A DNA stretch of 64,000 nucleotides from Burkholderiales bacterium JOSHI_001 (GCA_000244995.1 CM001438.1:1604921-1668920), one strand, 5' to 3'. Positions 37,101 to 47,632 are shown, numbered from the stretch's first letter. Numbers and translations: made by a program. The notes: a model not told the origin generated them from the letters alone.

Positions 37101-37468
37101 ACCGGTCGCAATTTCAGACCGAAGGCCTGGGCCAGGTAGCCCAGGAATTCGGGGTGAATGCCCGACACCGTGCCGTCGGCGGCCACTTCTTCGTACGGAC
37201 GCGATGGCGGCAGCGGCACGGCGACGCGGATCTCGGGCAAGGCGGCGACGAAGGCGCGCTCCTCGGCGCTGAGCACCCCCGGGTTCAGCGTGATGGCGGC
37301 GCCTGGGCGCTGCGAAGGGAAGTGGTAGTTGGGCTCGGCCGCGGCCTGCTGAGCCACCAGTGCGGCCAGGCCCAGCGCCAGCAAGGGGACCGGCATCCGG
37401 CGCAGCAGCCAGGCCAACGCCGACGCGCTGACCCCGACAAGCCGCAGCGTCCGGTGGTCCCAACCCAT
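34178..37468 (-). CDS. BvgS/EvgS-like hybrid sensor histidine kinase with two solute-binding sensor domains
   Basis: This 1096-residue inner-membrane protein has a signal/anchor region, two tandem periplasmic SBP_bac_3 domains (about residues 70-290 and 325-545), a transmembrane helix near 575-597, a PAS-like domain (about 605-735), HisKA with the His near residue 736 in ASHELRAPTHTL, an ATPase domain (LLSNAVKYTPSG, DTGVGIP, GLGLAICQRL), and a receiver with its Asp near 1022 (VVTDIDMDGMDG). It lacks the Hpt domain of BvgS, so a separate phosphotransfer protein or response regulator must exist. The start has GGAAAG seven bases upstream. Ligands are probably small organic acids or amino acids, by family. 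Confidence 0.9.
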   Translation of the reverse strand: MGWDHRTLRLVGVSASALAWLLRRMPVPLLALGLAALVAQQAAAEPNYHFPSQRPGAAITLNPGVLSAEERAFVAALPEIRVAVPLPPSRPYEEVAADGTVSGIHPEFLGYLAQAFGLKLRPVVFKDWSSVLQAARKREVDLLMTLGPTAERMEYLAFTLGATPLQGALFARKGGQTPVHPADLDQARFVLERNYMANDHVRRQYPLASILTVETTGEALAAVGDKRADYYLGSLFEGIAWQNRQPVSDVEVRQLMDYGSGHYHFAVRKDWAPLAGVLNKGIAGLRDVARPEWSAALQDLPQGVQLRPSLNLSDTERSALLARPHWRVGAVRGLAMLNEVDAQGVHSGIAAEYMEQVARRLGVSVQVVPFDSVAAMLDGMRSGVVDMVPFLTRTPEREKVFAYSTPYVSMPYNIVARSDAPLYWDLNSLRGRTLALAAQHPLRELLAQRYPDIRIHTTTDGGRAMDAVLRAEADAAVEVKLFANLRINSDSDGRLRAVAELDELPAQFHFAVLHSNAALLPLVDRALADVPANERERMLRRWVALDLKPGFHWQRYLPALGVAAGALLLLGSLTFFWMRRLSREVRARRISEAQLHDIGSALPGVSFRHVLNAQGALVSSWYSPGAAAFLGIELDPKFNILTNIAPRVRAADLAEAQVALQNSLQTGQRFKMTGAYAHPDGRERWLHAEAVLTPAGSSHQAWTGYVVDVSTERELQARLAKEAQARNLLLASASHELRAPTHTLSLALQALPGDAVAPPHQASLRIAQDSARTLAQLLNDVLDAARFDSGELRLRPQDFDLHALVQQVADGFRNEAAAKGLDFKLQLDSQVPALVHGDPLRLKQLLINLLSNAVKYTPSGQIGLAVQLSLQAQGAQLRFVVSDTGVGIPSALRERLFQPYATGEHGLSAVPQGSSGLGLAICQRLCTLMGGELDLHSAPGQGTTVTLSLPLPAADSTPMPSPGGPVQAAALGTVLVCDDDPTSRMLLSHMLRHRGLQVEAVANAQSALARWRAGGVGAVVTDIDMDGMDGLELIRTLRLEERHDERQALGRTRLIVCSGSPVPAQEVSNAATDYDRFLTKPVRLELLLQALHSPPP

Positions 37469-37550
37469 GTTGTCTTTCCGGCGGCCAGCGCCGGCCCACG
37501 TCCCAAGCCGGGTCGAAGAATACACCCCGAAACGCGCAGCGGAACGGACC

Positions 37551-39985
<2,435 letters not shown>

Positions 39986-39989
<4 letters not shown>

Positions 39990-40555
39990 CGCGGCGCCAC
40001 CGCTCCTTCAAGAACCGCGCGGGCGTTCTTCAGCAATTCGGACCCCAGCTTCAGCCCGCCGCGACCGGCCGCGCTGCGGTTCACGTCAAAGCGCAGGCGC
40101 GCGTTCTCGCGCACCAGGCCGATGGCGCCGCCGGCCAGGGCAAAACCCTCGGCTTCGCCGATGGTGAGCGTGGCTGCACTGGCAGGGGGCGCGAACAGGC
40201 GCCGGGGGTCCGAATCGGCCAGGTACAGCACGTGGCAGCCGCGGGTTTCGTCGGCCGCCAGCACCGCGCGCACCTGCAAGGGATGGCCGCGCAGGGTCTG
40301 GCCGTCCAGCGCGGCCAGCGCACGCTGCATGGCCTCGTCGCGGCCCTGCACGCACAGTTGCAGCGGCGCACCAGCGGGCAGTGCCGCGGCCGGCCACTCG
40401 GTGAACAGCACGAACCGGCGCACCCATTCGGCCTTCAGCTCGGCCTCGCCGGCCAGCGCCGATTGCGCCTGCGCAGGGCCGTGCCGACCCACAGCGGCCA
40501 GCAGCGCAGAGGCGCAGGCCAGGCGCAGGGCCTGGCGGCGGGAGAGCGGGCTCAC
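39986..40555 (-). CDS. YfiR-family periplasmic protein
   Basis: This 189-residue protein has an Arg-rich signal peptide ([16 protein letters not shown]) and a DUF4154/YfiR domain: [38 protein letters not shown] and the end [12 protein letters not shown]. In Pseudomonas YfiR binds and restrains a membrane cyclic-di-GMP cyclase in the periplasm in response to redox or envelope stress. Here its neighbour is a CHASE8 hybrid kinase instead, which suggests that the YfiR module is used on a kinase sensor. It lies 39 bases after the TonB-dependent receptor and overlaps the kinase by four bases. Confidence 0.87.
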
Positions 40556-40594
40556 GATGACAACGGGGCGGAGGGAAGGGCCGGGCGTGCCGTG

Positions 40595-42589
40595 TCAGAA
40601 GCGGGTTTGCAGCTGCAGTGACCAGCGCGGGCCGATGACCGCCGGGGCGGACAGTGCCAGGTCGGGCACGAACTCCACCCGCGCCGGGCGCAGCAGGTCG
40701 GTGCCGCCCAGCGTGAGCTCGGTGCTGGCATTCACGCGCCAGGCCACGGCCAGGTCCAGCGCCGTGCCCGCGGCCACCGCCTGGCCCTGGGTCTGCAGGT
40801 CGGCGCTCAGGCGTTCGCTGGCGTAGCGCAGCAGGGCCTGCACGCGCAGCCGGTCCTGCACGTCCACCACGCTGCGCAGCTTGAGCTGGTGACGCGGCGT
40901 GCCGTTGGCGGCGGCGTCCAGCAGGGCGTAGCTGAACTGCTGGCGCCAGCGTGCGGTGGGGCGCCAGTCCAGCGCGGCCTCCACGCCGTGGGTGCGGCTG
41001 CTCACGGCGCGCGAGTTCAGGTCCACCAGCAGGTAGGGCAGCGGGCCGGGCACGAACTGCGGGGCACCGGCCACGCGGGTGAAGTCGGGCCGGTAGCGGT
41101 GCTCGAAAAGCGCCAGGTCCAGCGACAGGGTCTTGTCCAGCTGGCTGCGCAGGCCCAGCTCCAGCGCGTCCAGGCGTTCGCTGATCGGAGCGTCGAAGGG
41201 CGCGTTCACGCGCAGCTGCACCGGCAGCGGCCCGGGGTTGGCGGCCGTGCCAGGCGGCAGCACCGCCAGGTTCAGCTGGATGTCGGATTCGCCGCGCGAG
41301 GGCGCGCGCACCGCGCGCGAGACGGCCGCCCACAGCGAGGTGTTGGTGCTGGCGTTCCACAGCAGCCGCACGCTGGGCTGGGCCTGGGCGCCGGCGTAGG
41401 GATGGCGGTCCACCCGCAGGCCCAGCGTGGCGCGCAGGCGCTCGGGCACCAGCAGCCATTCGTCCTGGGCGAACAGGCGCCACTCGGTCCAGTCCTTGCG
41501 CGGCGGCACGAAGGTGGCCATGTCGCCCGCCGAGCCCACGCTGTGGTTGTAGCGCAGGCCTGCGCCCCAGCTGATGTCGTGCCCGTCCCAGCCCCACCAG
41601 CGGTGCTGGATGTCGAACTCGGCCATGCTGTAGCGGTGGCGCAGCGAGCCGCTGATCTTGGCGTCTTCGGCCAGCGCGGCGGCCGACAGGGTGAGCTCGG
41701 ACGCTTCGCCCAGGCCCCGCACCTGCTGACCCTGGGCCACCACGCGGTCGTGCGTCTGCACCGCGGCGGGGTAGCTGCCATAGGGCGGCGCCACGCTGGC
41801 CTGCAGCCAGCGGTCGCCCGATTCGCCGTGCACCAGGCCCACCCGCAGGGTGCTGTGCACACCGTCGTCGCCATGGTGGTCCAGGCGCAGTCCGGCGGTC
41901 TGGGCCCGGGCCGCGTCGGCGGCGTCGCCCAGCGCGGCCAGGGCCCCCCCGGTGTCACCGCTGCCAATGCGGTGGGCGCGGCCATAAATGCGCAGGGCGG
42001 CGTTGGCGCCGATGGCGAAGCTGGTGTCGGCGTCCAGGTCCACCAGGCCCGGGCTGCCGCCTGCCGCGGCCACGCGCGTGCCACCGGTCGCCACAGCGGC
42101 CTTGGTGATGATGTTGATGACCCCGTTCACCGAGTTGGCGCCCCAGGTGCTGCCGGCCGGACCCCGCAGGACCTCGATGCGTTCCACCTCGCTCAGCGGC
42201 ATGCGCTCGGCTTCCCAGAACACGCCGGAGAACAGCGAGGAGTACACGCTGCGCCCGTCGATCATGACCTGCAGCTTGTTGGCGAAGCGCCCGGTGCCGC
42301 CGCGGATGGAGACCGCCCAGCGTGATCCCGAGATCTGCGCCACGTCCACGCCCGGCGCCAGCCGCAGCGCTTCGGGCAGGCTGCGCGCGCCGCTGGCGCG
42401 GATGTCTTCTTCGGTGATCACATGCACCGCCGCGGCCACATTGCCCAGGGCCTGGGCCTTCTTGGCCACCGAGGTGACCTCCACCTTCATCAGTTCTTCC
42501 AGCGACAGCCCGGCCAGGTCGGCGGCGGCGGTGTTCAGGCTGGCGGCGGCCAGGGCCAGGGCCAGCAAGGGGAGGTGGTGACGGTTCAT
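40595..42589 (-). CDS. TonB-dependent receptor of the YfiR/kinase operon
   Basis: The 664-residue protein has a signal peptide ending near TAAA, the short N-terminal segment DLAGLSLEELMKVEVTSV, a plug (SLPEALRLAPGVDVAQISG, QVMIDGRSVYSSLFSG, VERIEVLRGPAGSTWGAN, GVINIITK) and a C-terminal barrel ending in Phe (SLQLQTRF), the usual outer-membrane insertion signal. The LSLEELMKVEVTSV start marks a receptor subgroup often encoded beside YfiR-like proteins and sensor kinases rather than uptake genes. The ligand is unknown. It is the first gene of the three-gene unit. Confidence 0.9.
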   Translation of the reverse strand: MNRHHLPLLALALAAASLNTAAADLAGLSLEELMKVEVTSVAKKAQALGNVAAAVHVITEEDIRASGARSLPEALRLAPGVDVAQISGSRWAVSIRGGTGRFANKLQVMIDGRSVYSSLFSGVFWEAERMPLSEVERIEVLRGPAGSTWGANSVNGVINIITKAAVATGGTRVAAAGGSPGLVDLDADTSFAIGANAALRIYGRAHRIGSGDTGGALAALGDAADAARAQTAGLRLDHHGDDGVHSTLRVGLVHGESGDRWLQASVAPPYGSYPAAVQTHDRVVAQGQQVRGLGEASELTLSAAALAEDAKISGSLRHRYSMAEFDIQHRWWGWDGHDISWGAGLRYNHSVGSAGDMATFVPPRKDWTEWRLFAQDEWLLVPERLRATLGLRVDRHPYAGAQAQPSVRLLWNASTNTSLWAAVSRAVRAPSRGESDIQLNLAVLPPGTAANPGPLPVQLRVNAPFDAPISERLDALELGLRSQLDKTLSLDLALFEHRYRPDFTRVAGAPQFVPGPLPYLLVDLNSRAVSSRTHGVEAALDWRPTARWRQQFSYALLDAAANGTPRHQLKLRSVVDVQDRLRVQALLRYASERLSADLQTQGQAVAAGTALDLAVAWRVNASTELTLGGTDLLRPARVEFVPDLALSAPAVIGPRWSLQLQTRF

Positions 42590-42720
42590 GGGGCGGGCTT
42601 TGCAGTGGGCCGGACGGAGGCAGTGGCCCGCGCCGCGTGGCGGGGGACCGGTCTGGCTCGGTTATCGGCCGCCCGACCGGCGCCTTGAGGCCCCGCGTGC
42701 GCGCGCCTGCAGGCCCGGGG

Positions 42721-43536
42721 CTACATGCCCTTGAAAAGCTGGCTGTAGCTGCGGCTGACTTCCAGCTTCTCGGGGTGGCCCTTCACGGCAACGATCTGGC
42801 GCCCGCGCAGGTCGCGGCTGACGCCGGCAATCGCCTTCACATTCACCAGCGTGGAGCGGTGGATCTGCCAGAAGTCATGCGGGTCCAACTCGTCCACCAG
42901 CTCCTTGATGGGCTTGCGGATCAGTGCTTCCAGCTGCACGGTCTGCACCCGGGTGTACTTCTCGTCGCTGATGAAGAACAGCACCTCGGCCACCGCGATC
43001 ATCTGGATGCTTTGGCCCACCGTGGCCTGGATCCACTGCAGGTAGGTGGGCGCGGCGCCCGCCGGGTTCAGGCCCGCGGCCAGGCGGTGCAGCAGTTGCT
43101 GCAGCGGCGCGGCGGCGGCTTCCTGGCCGCTGCCGCGCGCCGCCAGGCGTTCGCGGATGCGCACTGCGGTGCGCGCCAGGCGCTCGGGCTCGGCGGGCTT
43201 GAGCACGTAGTCGGCCGCACCCTGCTCGAAGGCCTGCACCGCGTATTCGTCGTAGGCGGTGATGAACACGATCTCGGGCAGGTGCTCGTCGTCGGCGAGT
43301 TCCATCTGCGCGATCTGGCGCGCCGCGTCCACGCCGGTCAGGCCCGGCATGCGGATGTCCAGGAACACGATCTCGGGCCGCTCGCGTGCCACCAGGTCCA
43401 CCGCCTCCAGGCCGTTCTTCGCCTCGGCCACGATCTGCAGTTCGGGCCACACCTGGGCCAGGCGGGCGCGCAGTTGTTCACGCATCAGGCGCTCGTCGTC
43501 GGCGATGACGGCGCGGGGGGCGGCGGCGGTGTTCAT
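42721..43536 (-). CDS. LytTR-family response regulator
   Basis: The 271-residue protein has a receiver domain (VIADDERLMREQLRARL, phospho-acceptor Asp in VFLDIRMPGLTG, Lys in YVLKPAE), a linker, and a C-terminal LytTR DNA-binding domain from about residue 165 (EVLFFISDEKYTRVQT, DFWQIHRSTLVNVKAI, LEVSRSYSQLFKGM). LytTR regulators bind direct repeats. Its start overlaps the stop of the preceding kinase gene by ATGA, which makes them a clear two-component pair. Targets are not evident in the window. Confidence 0.93.
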   Translation of the reverse strand: MNTAAAPRAVIADDERLMREQLRARLAQVWPELQIVAEAKNGLEAVDLVARERPEIVFLDIRMPGLTGVDAARQIAQMELADDEHLPEIVFITAYDEYAVQAFEQGAADYVLKPAEPERLARTAVRIRERLAARGSGQEAAAAPLQQLLHRLAAGLNPAGAAPTYLQWIQATVGQSIQMIAVAEVLFFISDEKYTRVQTVQLEALIRKPIKELVDELDPHDFWQIHRSTLVNVKAIAGVSRDLRGRQIVAVKGHPEKLEVSRSYSQLFKGM

Positions 43537-44999
43537 GCGGCGGAGGTCTTGGCTTCTATCGGCCGGTAGGGTACGGCAAGCGTCACCACGGTGCCGCCAC
43601 CGGGGTTCTCGGCCACGGTGAGGCTGGCCTTGCCGCCGTACTGCAAGGCCAGGCGTTCGCGGATGTTGGCCAGGCCCACGCCGGTGCCGGCGGTGGCGGC
43701 CTGGCCGAAACCCAGGCCGGTGTCGGCCACGCTGACCGCCAGCTTGCCGTGCACGATTTCGGCCGCCACACGCAGCCGCCCGCCTTCGGGCTTGGGTTCC
43801 AGGCCATGCTGGATGGCGTTCTCCACCAGGGTCTGGATCATCATCGGCGGGAACTCGGCCGACAGCAGGCCGTCGGGCACTGCGATCTCGGTGCTCAGCC
43901 GCTCTTCCATGCGCATCTTCAGAATTTCCAGGTAGGGCCGGATCACCGCCAGTTCACGCCCCAGATCGCGCGGGCCGCCGCTGGCATTGGTTTCGCGCAG
44001 CGTGGGCATGGTGGCGCGCAGCAGGGCGATCAGGTGCTTCTGCATCTGGCTGGCCCGCTTCGGGTCCACCTCGATCAGGTGGTCGATGGACGCCAGCGTG
44101 TTGAACAGGAAGTGCGGCTCCACCTGGGCCTGCATGGCGGCCATGCGCGCTTCCACCACCTGGCGCTTCAGGGATTCGGCCTCGGCGGTTTCCACCGCCT
44201 GGGCGGCCTGGGCTTCGGCCTGGATCTGGCGCTTGTAGGTGGTCTTGATGATGGCCGAGGCCACGATCCACAGGAAGGCCAGGTCGGGCAGGTTGGAGCC
44301 CAGCTTCAGCACGCGCAGGCGGTGCACGGTGCCGTCGGCATCCACCTGCACGTCGGCGCTGCCGTCGGCATCGGCGCGCGCTTCCTCGGCGGCCTGGCGC
44401 GCTTCGTCGGCCGCGGCCTTGATGTCGTCGCGTGCCTCGCGCAGCGCGTCGTCAATGTCGCGTCGGGCCTGTTCCAGCGCGCGTCCCACCTCGGCGCCGG
44501 CCCCGGCCGGCAGGGCCTTGCGCGCGGCTTCCAGGGCGCCGCGGGCGGCCGAGGCCGCCGCTTCGGTCTGTGCCAGGGCGGCGTTCACATGGCCGGCGGC
44601 GTCCGAGGCCGCCGATGCCGCCACCGCCGGCGCAGAAGCGGTCGACGCGGCCTGTGCCGCCGGGCCCGCCGAGATGCGCACGCCGTTGTGGTCGATGCTG
44701 ATGCTCACCGACTCCTTGTCGCGATCGCCCACCCGCGGCTTCGGCGGCACCGGGGGCGCAGGCGGCGGCACCTTGCTGGCCTGGCGCGGGCTTTCAATCA
44801 CCTCCCGCATCTCCCAGCGGAAGGGCGGCACCTTCTGCGCCACCGAGCTCAGGATCAGCAGCAGCAGCGCCAGCAGGAAGAAGCGGGCCCAGGTGATGCT
44901 GACCAGCCAGGTGGCATAGCGGTGGAAGGCCCGCATGAAGGTGGCCGTGAAGCGCTGCCAGCGGGACGGGGCGGCCAGGGGGGCGGGCAAGGTGGACAT
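43533..44999 (-). CDS. LytS/YehU-type sensor histidine kinase with Ala-rich extracytoplasmic helical region
   Basis: This 488-residue kinase has one helix near residues 33-53, then about 180 residues that start Pro-rich (PPPAPPVPPKPR) and continue as a long Ala/Glu/Arg coiled-coil-like stretch (about 120-225), a second helix near 238-255, and a PF06580-type kinase domain with the His near residue 298 in QVEPHFLFNTLASIDHL. The ATPase domain has VENAIQHGLEP and GTGVGLANIRERL. Canonical LytS proteins have five or six helices as sensor, so the single large loop rich in helix formers is unusual. It is paired with the LytTR regulator. Confidence 0.9.
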   Translation of the reverse strand: MSTLPAPLAAPSRWQRFTATFMRAFHRYATWLVSITWARFFLLALLLLILSSVAQKVPPFRWEMREVIESPRQASKVPPPAPPVPPKPRVGDRDKESVSISIDHNGVRISAGPAAQAASTASAPAVAASAASDAAGHVNAALAQTEAAASAARGALEAARKALPAGAGAEVGRALEQARRDIDDALREARDDIKAAADEARQAAEEARADADGSADVQVDADGTVHRLRVLKLGSNLPDLAFLWIVASAIIKTTYKRQIQAEAQAAQAVETAEAESLKRQVVEARMAAMQAQVEPHFLFNTLASIDHLIEVDPKRASQMQKHLIALLRATMPTLRETNASGGPRDLGRELAVIRPYLEILKMRMEERLSTEIAVPDGLLSAEFPPMMIQTLVENAIQHGLEPKPEGGRLRVAAEIVHGKLAVSVADTGLGFGQAATAGTGVGLANIRERLALQYGGKASLTVAENPGGGTVVTLAVPYRPIEAKTSAA

Positions 45000-45112
45000 G
45001 GGGCCTGTGGCGTGGGGCTGCCTGGCAGCGGGTTGGCGGCCACTTTAGCCAGACCCCGCCAGCGCGCCAGGGGTCTGCGACGCACGACCCCTTGGCCGGA
45101 TCAGATTGCAGC

Positions 45113-45148
45113 GGGCGCGGACGGGCTGCTGCCCGGCCGTCCGCGCCC
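45113..45148 (-). terminator. GC-rich hairpin after the small two-gene unit
   Basis: GGGCGCGGACGG (45113-45124) pairs perfectly with 45137-45148 around a 12-base loop, ten bases beyond the stop of the 48-residue ORF. There is no clear T-run, so termination strength is uncertain. Confidence 0.6.
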
Positions 45149-45157
45149 CTTGTGGCG

Positions 45158-45304
45158 TCAAACCAGCCATTGGCTGGCCAGGGCCAGCACCGCCACCGCC
45201 AGCGCCGCAGCCAGCGCCAGGCTGAGCTGGAAGTGCAGCGAGTCGTCCTCGCGGGCCAATTGGCCCAGCAGCTCGTCCAGCGCCTGATCGTGCGGGGTCA
45301 CCAT
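45158..45304 (-). CDS. Small single-span membrane protein, 48 residues
   Basis: The product is MVTPHDQALDELLGQLARED followed by a short polar linker and one hydrophobic helix (LALAAALAVAVLALASQWLV) at the C-terminus. It is probably a tail-anchored inner-membrane protein with a small acidic cytoplasmic head. It starts two bases after the stop of the 106-residue gene, so the two are almost certainly co-translated. I do not recognise a family. A longer frame upstream covers the antisense and neighbouring frame of that gene and is not used. Confidence 0.6.
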   Translation of the reverse strand: MVTPHDQALDELLGQLAREDDSLHFQLSLALAAALAVAVLALASQWLV

Positions 45305-45306
45305 GA

Positions 45307-45627
45307 TCAGGCCGCCTGCAGGTAGCGCTGGGCCGGGGCGCACAGCGCCGGCCGGGGGGCCGGGGCGCGCGGGCTGCGGGGCACCATGCCGATGGCCGCC
45401 TGGGCGGTGTCGGCCGTGGGGCTCAGTTCGGTGTAGCGCTGCAGCGCGGCCAGGGCACGGTGCATGGAATCGGTCTCGCCCGTGCGCACGGCGGCGTCGG
45501 CCTGGCCCACGGCTTCGCGCAGCAGCGCGGCACCGAAAGCGCCGGCCGAGCCAATGCGGGTGAAGTCGCGCACCAACAGGCTGCAGCGGTCGCGTTCGAT
45601 GGCCAGGGTGTCGTTCAGGGTGTTCAT
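45307..45627 (-). CDS. Small helical protein of unknown function, 106 residues
   Basis: This protein begins MNTLNDTLAIERDRCSLLVR and reads as an amphipathic helical bundle through about residue 75, followed by a Pro/Arg/Ala-rich tail. It has no signal peptide or membrane span. The ATG at 45627 is preceded by AGAGGA; a longer frame starts nine codons earlier without benefit. It is translationally linked to the 48-residue membrane protein. A perfect 8+8 palindrome lies 25-41 bases upstream of its start. The function is unknown. Co-occurrence of a soluble helical protein and a tail-anchored one suggests a small membrane-associated complex. Confidence 0.6.
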   Translation of the reverse strand: MNTLNDTLAIERDRCSLLVRDFTRIGSAGAFGAALLREAVGQADAAVRTGETDSMHRALAALQRYTELSPTADTAQAAIGMVPRSPRAPAPRPALCAPAQRYLQAA

Positions 45628-45651
45628 CGCAGGGTCCTCTTCCGAAGGCGT

Positions 45652-45668
45652 CACACCACCGTGGTGTG
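45652..45668. promoter_or_regulatory. Perfect palindrome upstream of the small two-gene unit
   Basis: CACACCAC, one C, then GTGGTGTG form a perfect 8+8 inverted repeat, 25-41 bases upstream of the ATG at 45627 (minus strand). With a one-base centre it cannot fold as RNA, so it is more likely a site for a dimeric DNA-binding protein near or downstream of the promoter. Confidence 0.55.
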
Positions 45669-45834
45669 CATGGACGCCATTTCATCGGGAGGCCGTTCCC
45701 ATTGCGACGCATGAAACCGGGCCTGGAAGGCTCAGGGTCAGACGATGGCTGGACGATCGCCAGCCCCTGCGGGTTGGCGGATCGATTCGGCAAGTCATTG
45801 ATTTTTAAAGAAAACTTCCTGGCGCCGGCGAATG

Positions 45835-45873
45835 GAAAAGCCCCCGATGCTGCCGGGGCAGCGTTTCGGGGGC
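45835..45873 (-). terminator. Rho-independent terminator of the clostripain-like gene
   Basis: On the minus strand GCCCCCGA (arm 45866-45873) pairs with TCGGGGGC (45840-45847), with a smaller GCTGCC/GGCAGC stem inside, followed by TTTTCC. It lies about 57 bases past the stop codon. Confidence 0.8.
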
Positions 45874-45929
45874 CGGGTGGCTGGAGCGCAGGCTTCCCCC
45901 GCTGGGGGGGACACCTGCGCGGCGGCGCG

Positions 45930-47510
45930 CTAGCGCTTGACGGTGGTTCCGGGCCTGCCCGTGGTGCCGGGGCCGCCGGTGGGGTTGCCAGGCGTGGTGG
46001 TGCCGGTGGTGGCGCCGCCGTTGGGGTCCAGCTTGCGCAGGAACAGCGGGTACACCGGCGGCAGGGCCGGCAGCAGGCCGACGAAGTCGATGTTCAGGTG
46101 GTAGTCGTGGATGAAGTCCACCCAGCGGTTGGTCTTCAGGAAGTCGATCTGGCCGGTCTGCGCGTCCGGCAGCGAGGGGTCGAACCTGGCCCGCAGGTAG
46201 TAGGGCGAGCGCCAGTCCCACAGGCCCTGGCGGGCCGGGTCGGGCAGCAGGATGTTCATGGCCAGCGGCGGCTTCTTGAAGTCCCAGAACTCGCTGGGCC
46301 GGGGGTGCGGGTTGTCGGCCGAGCCGTAGACCCGCACGCCGGACAGCGCCTTTTCCAGGTTGGCCGCCGCCGTGGCCACCAGGGTCTTGAAGCTGCGCGT
46401 GGTCAGCGCCGCGGCGAAGGCCCGGATGTCGGTCAGCTGGTCGGGCACTTCCAGGATGTAGTCGGCCTGGGTGTCGTACTGCTGCGCCTGCACGATGGCC
46501 GACTGGATGGTGGCCACCACGCCCGGGCGGTCGGCAGGGGCGGCGGTGGCCATGGCCGCCACCAGTTCACCCGCCAGCGCGTCGATCAGCGCGGCCAGCT
46601 TGCGCATCTCGGCCAGCCGGATGGCGCCGCCCATCGTGGGGTGGCGGCCCTTGGCTTCCAGCGCGTCGCGGTTGGTTTCCGCGAACCAGCGCGCCAGTTC
46701 GGCCCGCGTGGCCGAGCCTTGGGCCCGCAGGTTGCCGAACACCTTGGCATAGGCCGCACCGGCGGTGAAGAAGTTGTAGTTGGCGTAAGCCGTGGCGAAA
46801 TCGGCATACGGGGCGATGGTGTGCAGCAACTCCACCGACAGGTTGAAGCAGTTGTTGAAGTGGATGACCGCCGGCTTGCGCGCGCCTTCCTGGATGGCCG
46901 TTCGCAGCGCCCGGGCCAGGCCCAGCGTGGACATGGGCATGCGGGTGGCGGGCAGTTCGGGCGAGACCATGCCCAGTTCGGGTGACACCATGCCCAGCGG
47001 CGGCGACTGCTTGGGCGTGACCGAGGTGTTGTCCTTGCTCTTGTGCCAGATGAAATTGCCGTTTCGGGTGATGTTGTCCAGCGTGAGCTTGGCGCCGTCG
47101 ATGTCGGGCAGGTAGCCCGCGCCATGGCCTTCCAGCGCCAGCACGATGTCGGCGCAGGGGTGGCAGCGCTGCACATGGGCCAGGAAGCCAGCCAGGGCCA
47201 TCGGGTGGCTCATGTCCTGCTTCCACACCGACACGATGCTGGCCTTGGCCGGCTGCTTGGCGGGGATCTGCACCCACCAGCTGTGGTCGTTCACCAGGTC
47301 GACCAGCGCGCACACGTGCACGCCCTGGGCCGCCACCTGGCGCAGCGAGTTCACGATCTCCTGCTGCGCGATCGGGCGCTGGCTGGCATTGGGGTACTTG
47401 CTCAGCTCGGCGTCGCTGCCGAAGGGTGCGTACACCGCCAGCACCACGCTGTCGGTGGTTTCGGGTTCATTGCGCGAGGGGGTGCTCAGCAGCACAGGCA
47501 GCTTGGCCAT
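45930..47510 (-). CDS. Clostripain-like (C11 family, caspase-fold) cysteine protease
   Basis: The 526-residue protein has the clan CD arrangement: a strand ending in His129-Gly (IVLALEGHGAG) and a later strand ending in Cys221 (VIHFNNCFNLSVELL), the expected catalytic pair of clostripain-type proteases. No signal peptide is seen, so it should be cytoplasmic. The C-terminal 25 residues are Gly/Thr/Pro-rich and basic. Between the His and Cys lies an exact protein duplication, GMVSPEL twice (residues 173-186). AAGGAG nine bases before the ATG sets the start. It is divergent from the TPR/winged-helix gene at 47633. Clostripains cut after Arg; the specificity here is unknown. Confidence 0.8.
   Translation of the reverse strand: MAKLPVLLSTPSRNEPETTDSVVLAVYAPFGSDAELSKYPNASQRPIAQQEIVNSLRQVAAQGVHVCALVDLVNDHSWWVQIPAKQPAKASIVSVWKQDMSHPMALAGFLAHVQRCHPCADIVLALEGHGAGYLPDIDGAKLTLDNITRNGNFIWHKSKDNTSVTPKQSPPLGMVSPELGMVSPELPATRMPMSTLGLARALRTAIQEGARKPAVIHFNNCFNLSVELLHTIAPYADFATAYANYNFFTAGAAYAKVFGNLRAQGSATRAELARWFAETNRDALEAKGRHPTMGGAIRLAEMRKLAALIDALAGELVAAMATAAPADRPGVVATIQSAIVQAQQYDTQADYILEVPDQLTDIRAFAAALTTRSFKTLVATAAANLEKALSGVRVYGSADNPHPRPSEFWDFKKPPLAMNILLPDPARQGLWDWRSPYYLRARFDPSLPDAQTGQIDFLKTNRWVDFIHDYHLNIDFVGLLPALPPVYPLFLRKLDPNGGATTGTTTPGNPTGGPGTTGRPGTTVKR
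46953..46994. repeat. 21-base tandem duplication inside the clostripain-like gene
   Basis: Two adjacent 21-base units (46953-46973 and 46974-46994) differ at two bases and encode the same seven residues, GMVSPEL, in the loop between the catalytic His and Cys. It keeps the frame and looks recent. Confidence 0.85.
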
Positions 47511-47632
47511 GGACTTCTCCTTGTTGGGGCGGCGACGGGCGGCCCGGCGATGATGCGTCGCTACACTCGAAGCCAGCGTCGGTGTCACCCCCAACAACTA
47601 GGGGGGCCATCGGCTGGCGAGTTGGGGATAGC

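Larger units (their letters stand above)
45628..45929. other. 302-base gap without a gene
   Basis: From the right it holds a Gly/Cys-poor GC-rich stretch after the protease stop, the protease terminator (45835-45873), an AT-richer patch with ATTTTTAAAGAAAAC near 45810-45826, and the palindrome at 45652-45668 before the 106-residue gene. I see no further ORF with a ribosome-binding site. Confidence 0.6.

Noticed and set aside
45881-45925. Second copy of the REP-like element near the clostripain stop
   Set aside because: Only a C5/G7 tract is shared; the inner hairpin of the 34150 element is missing.
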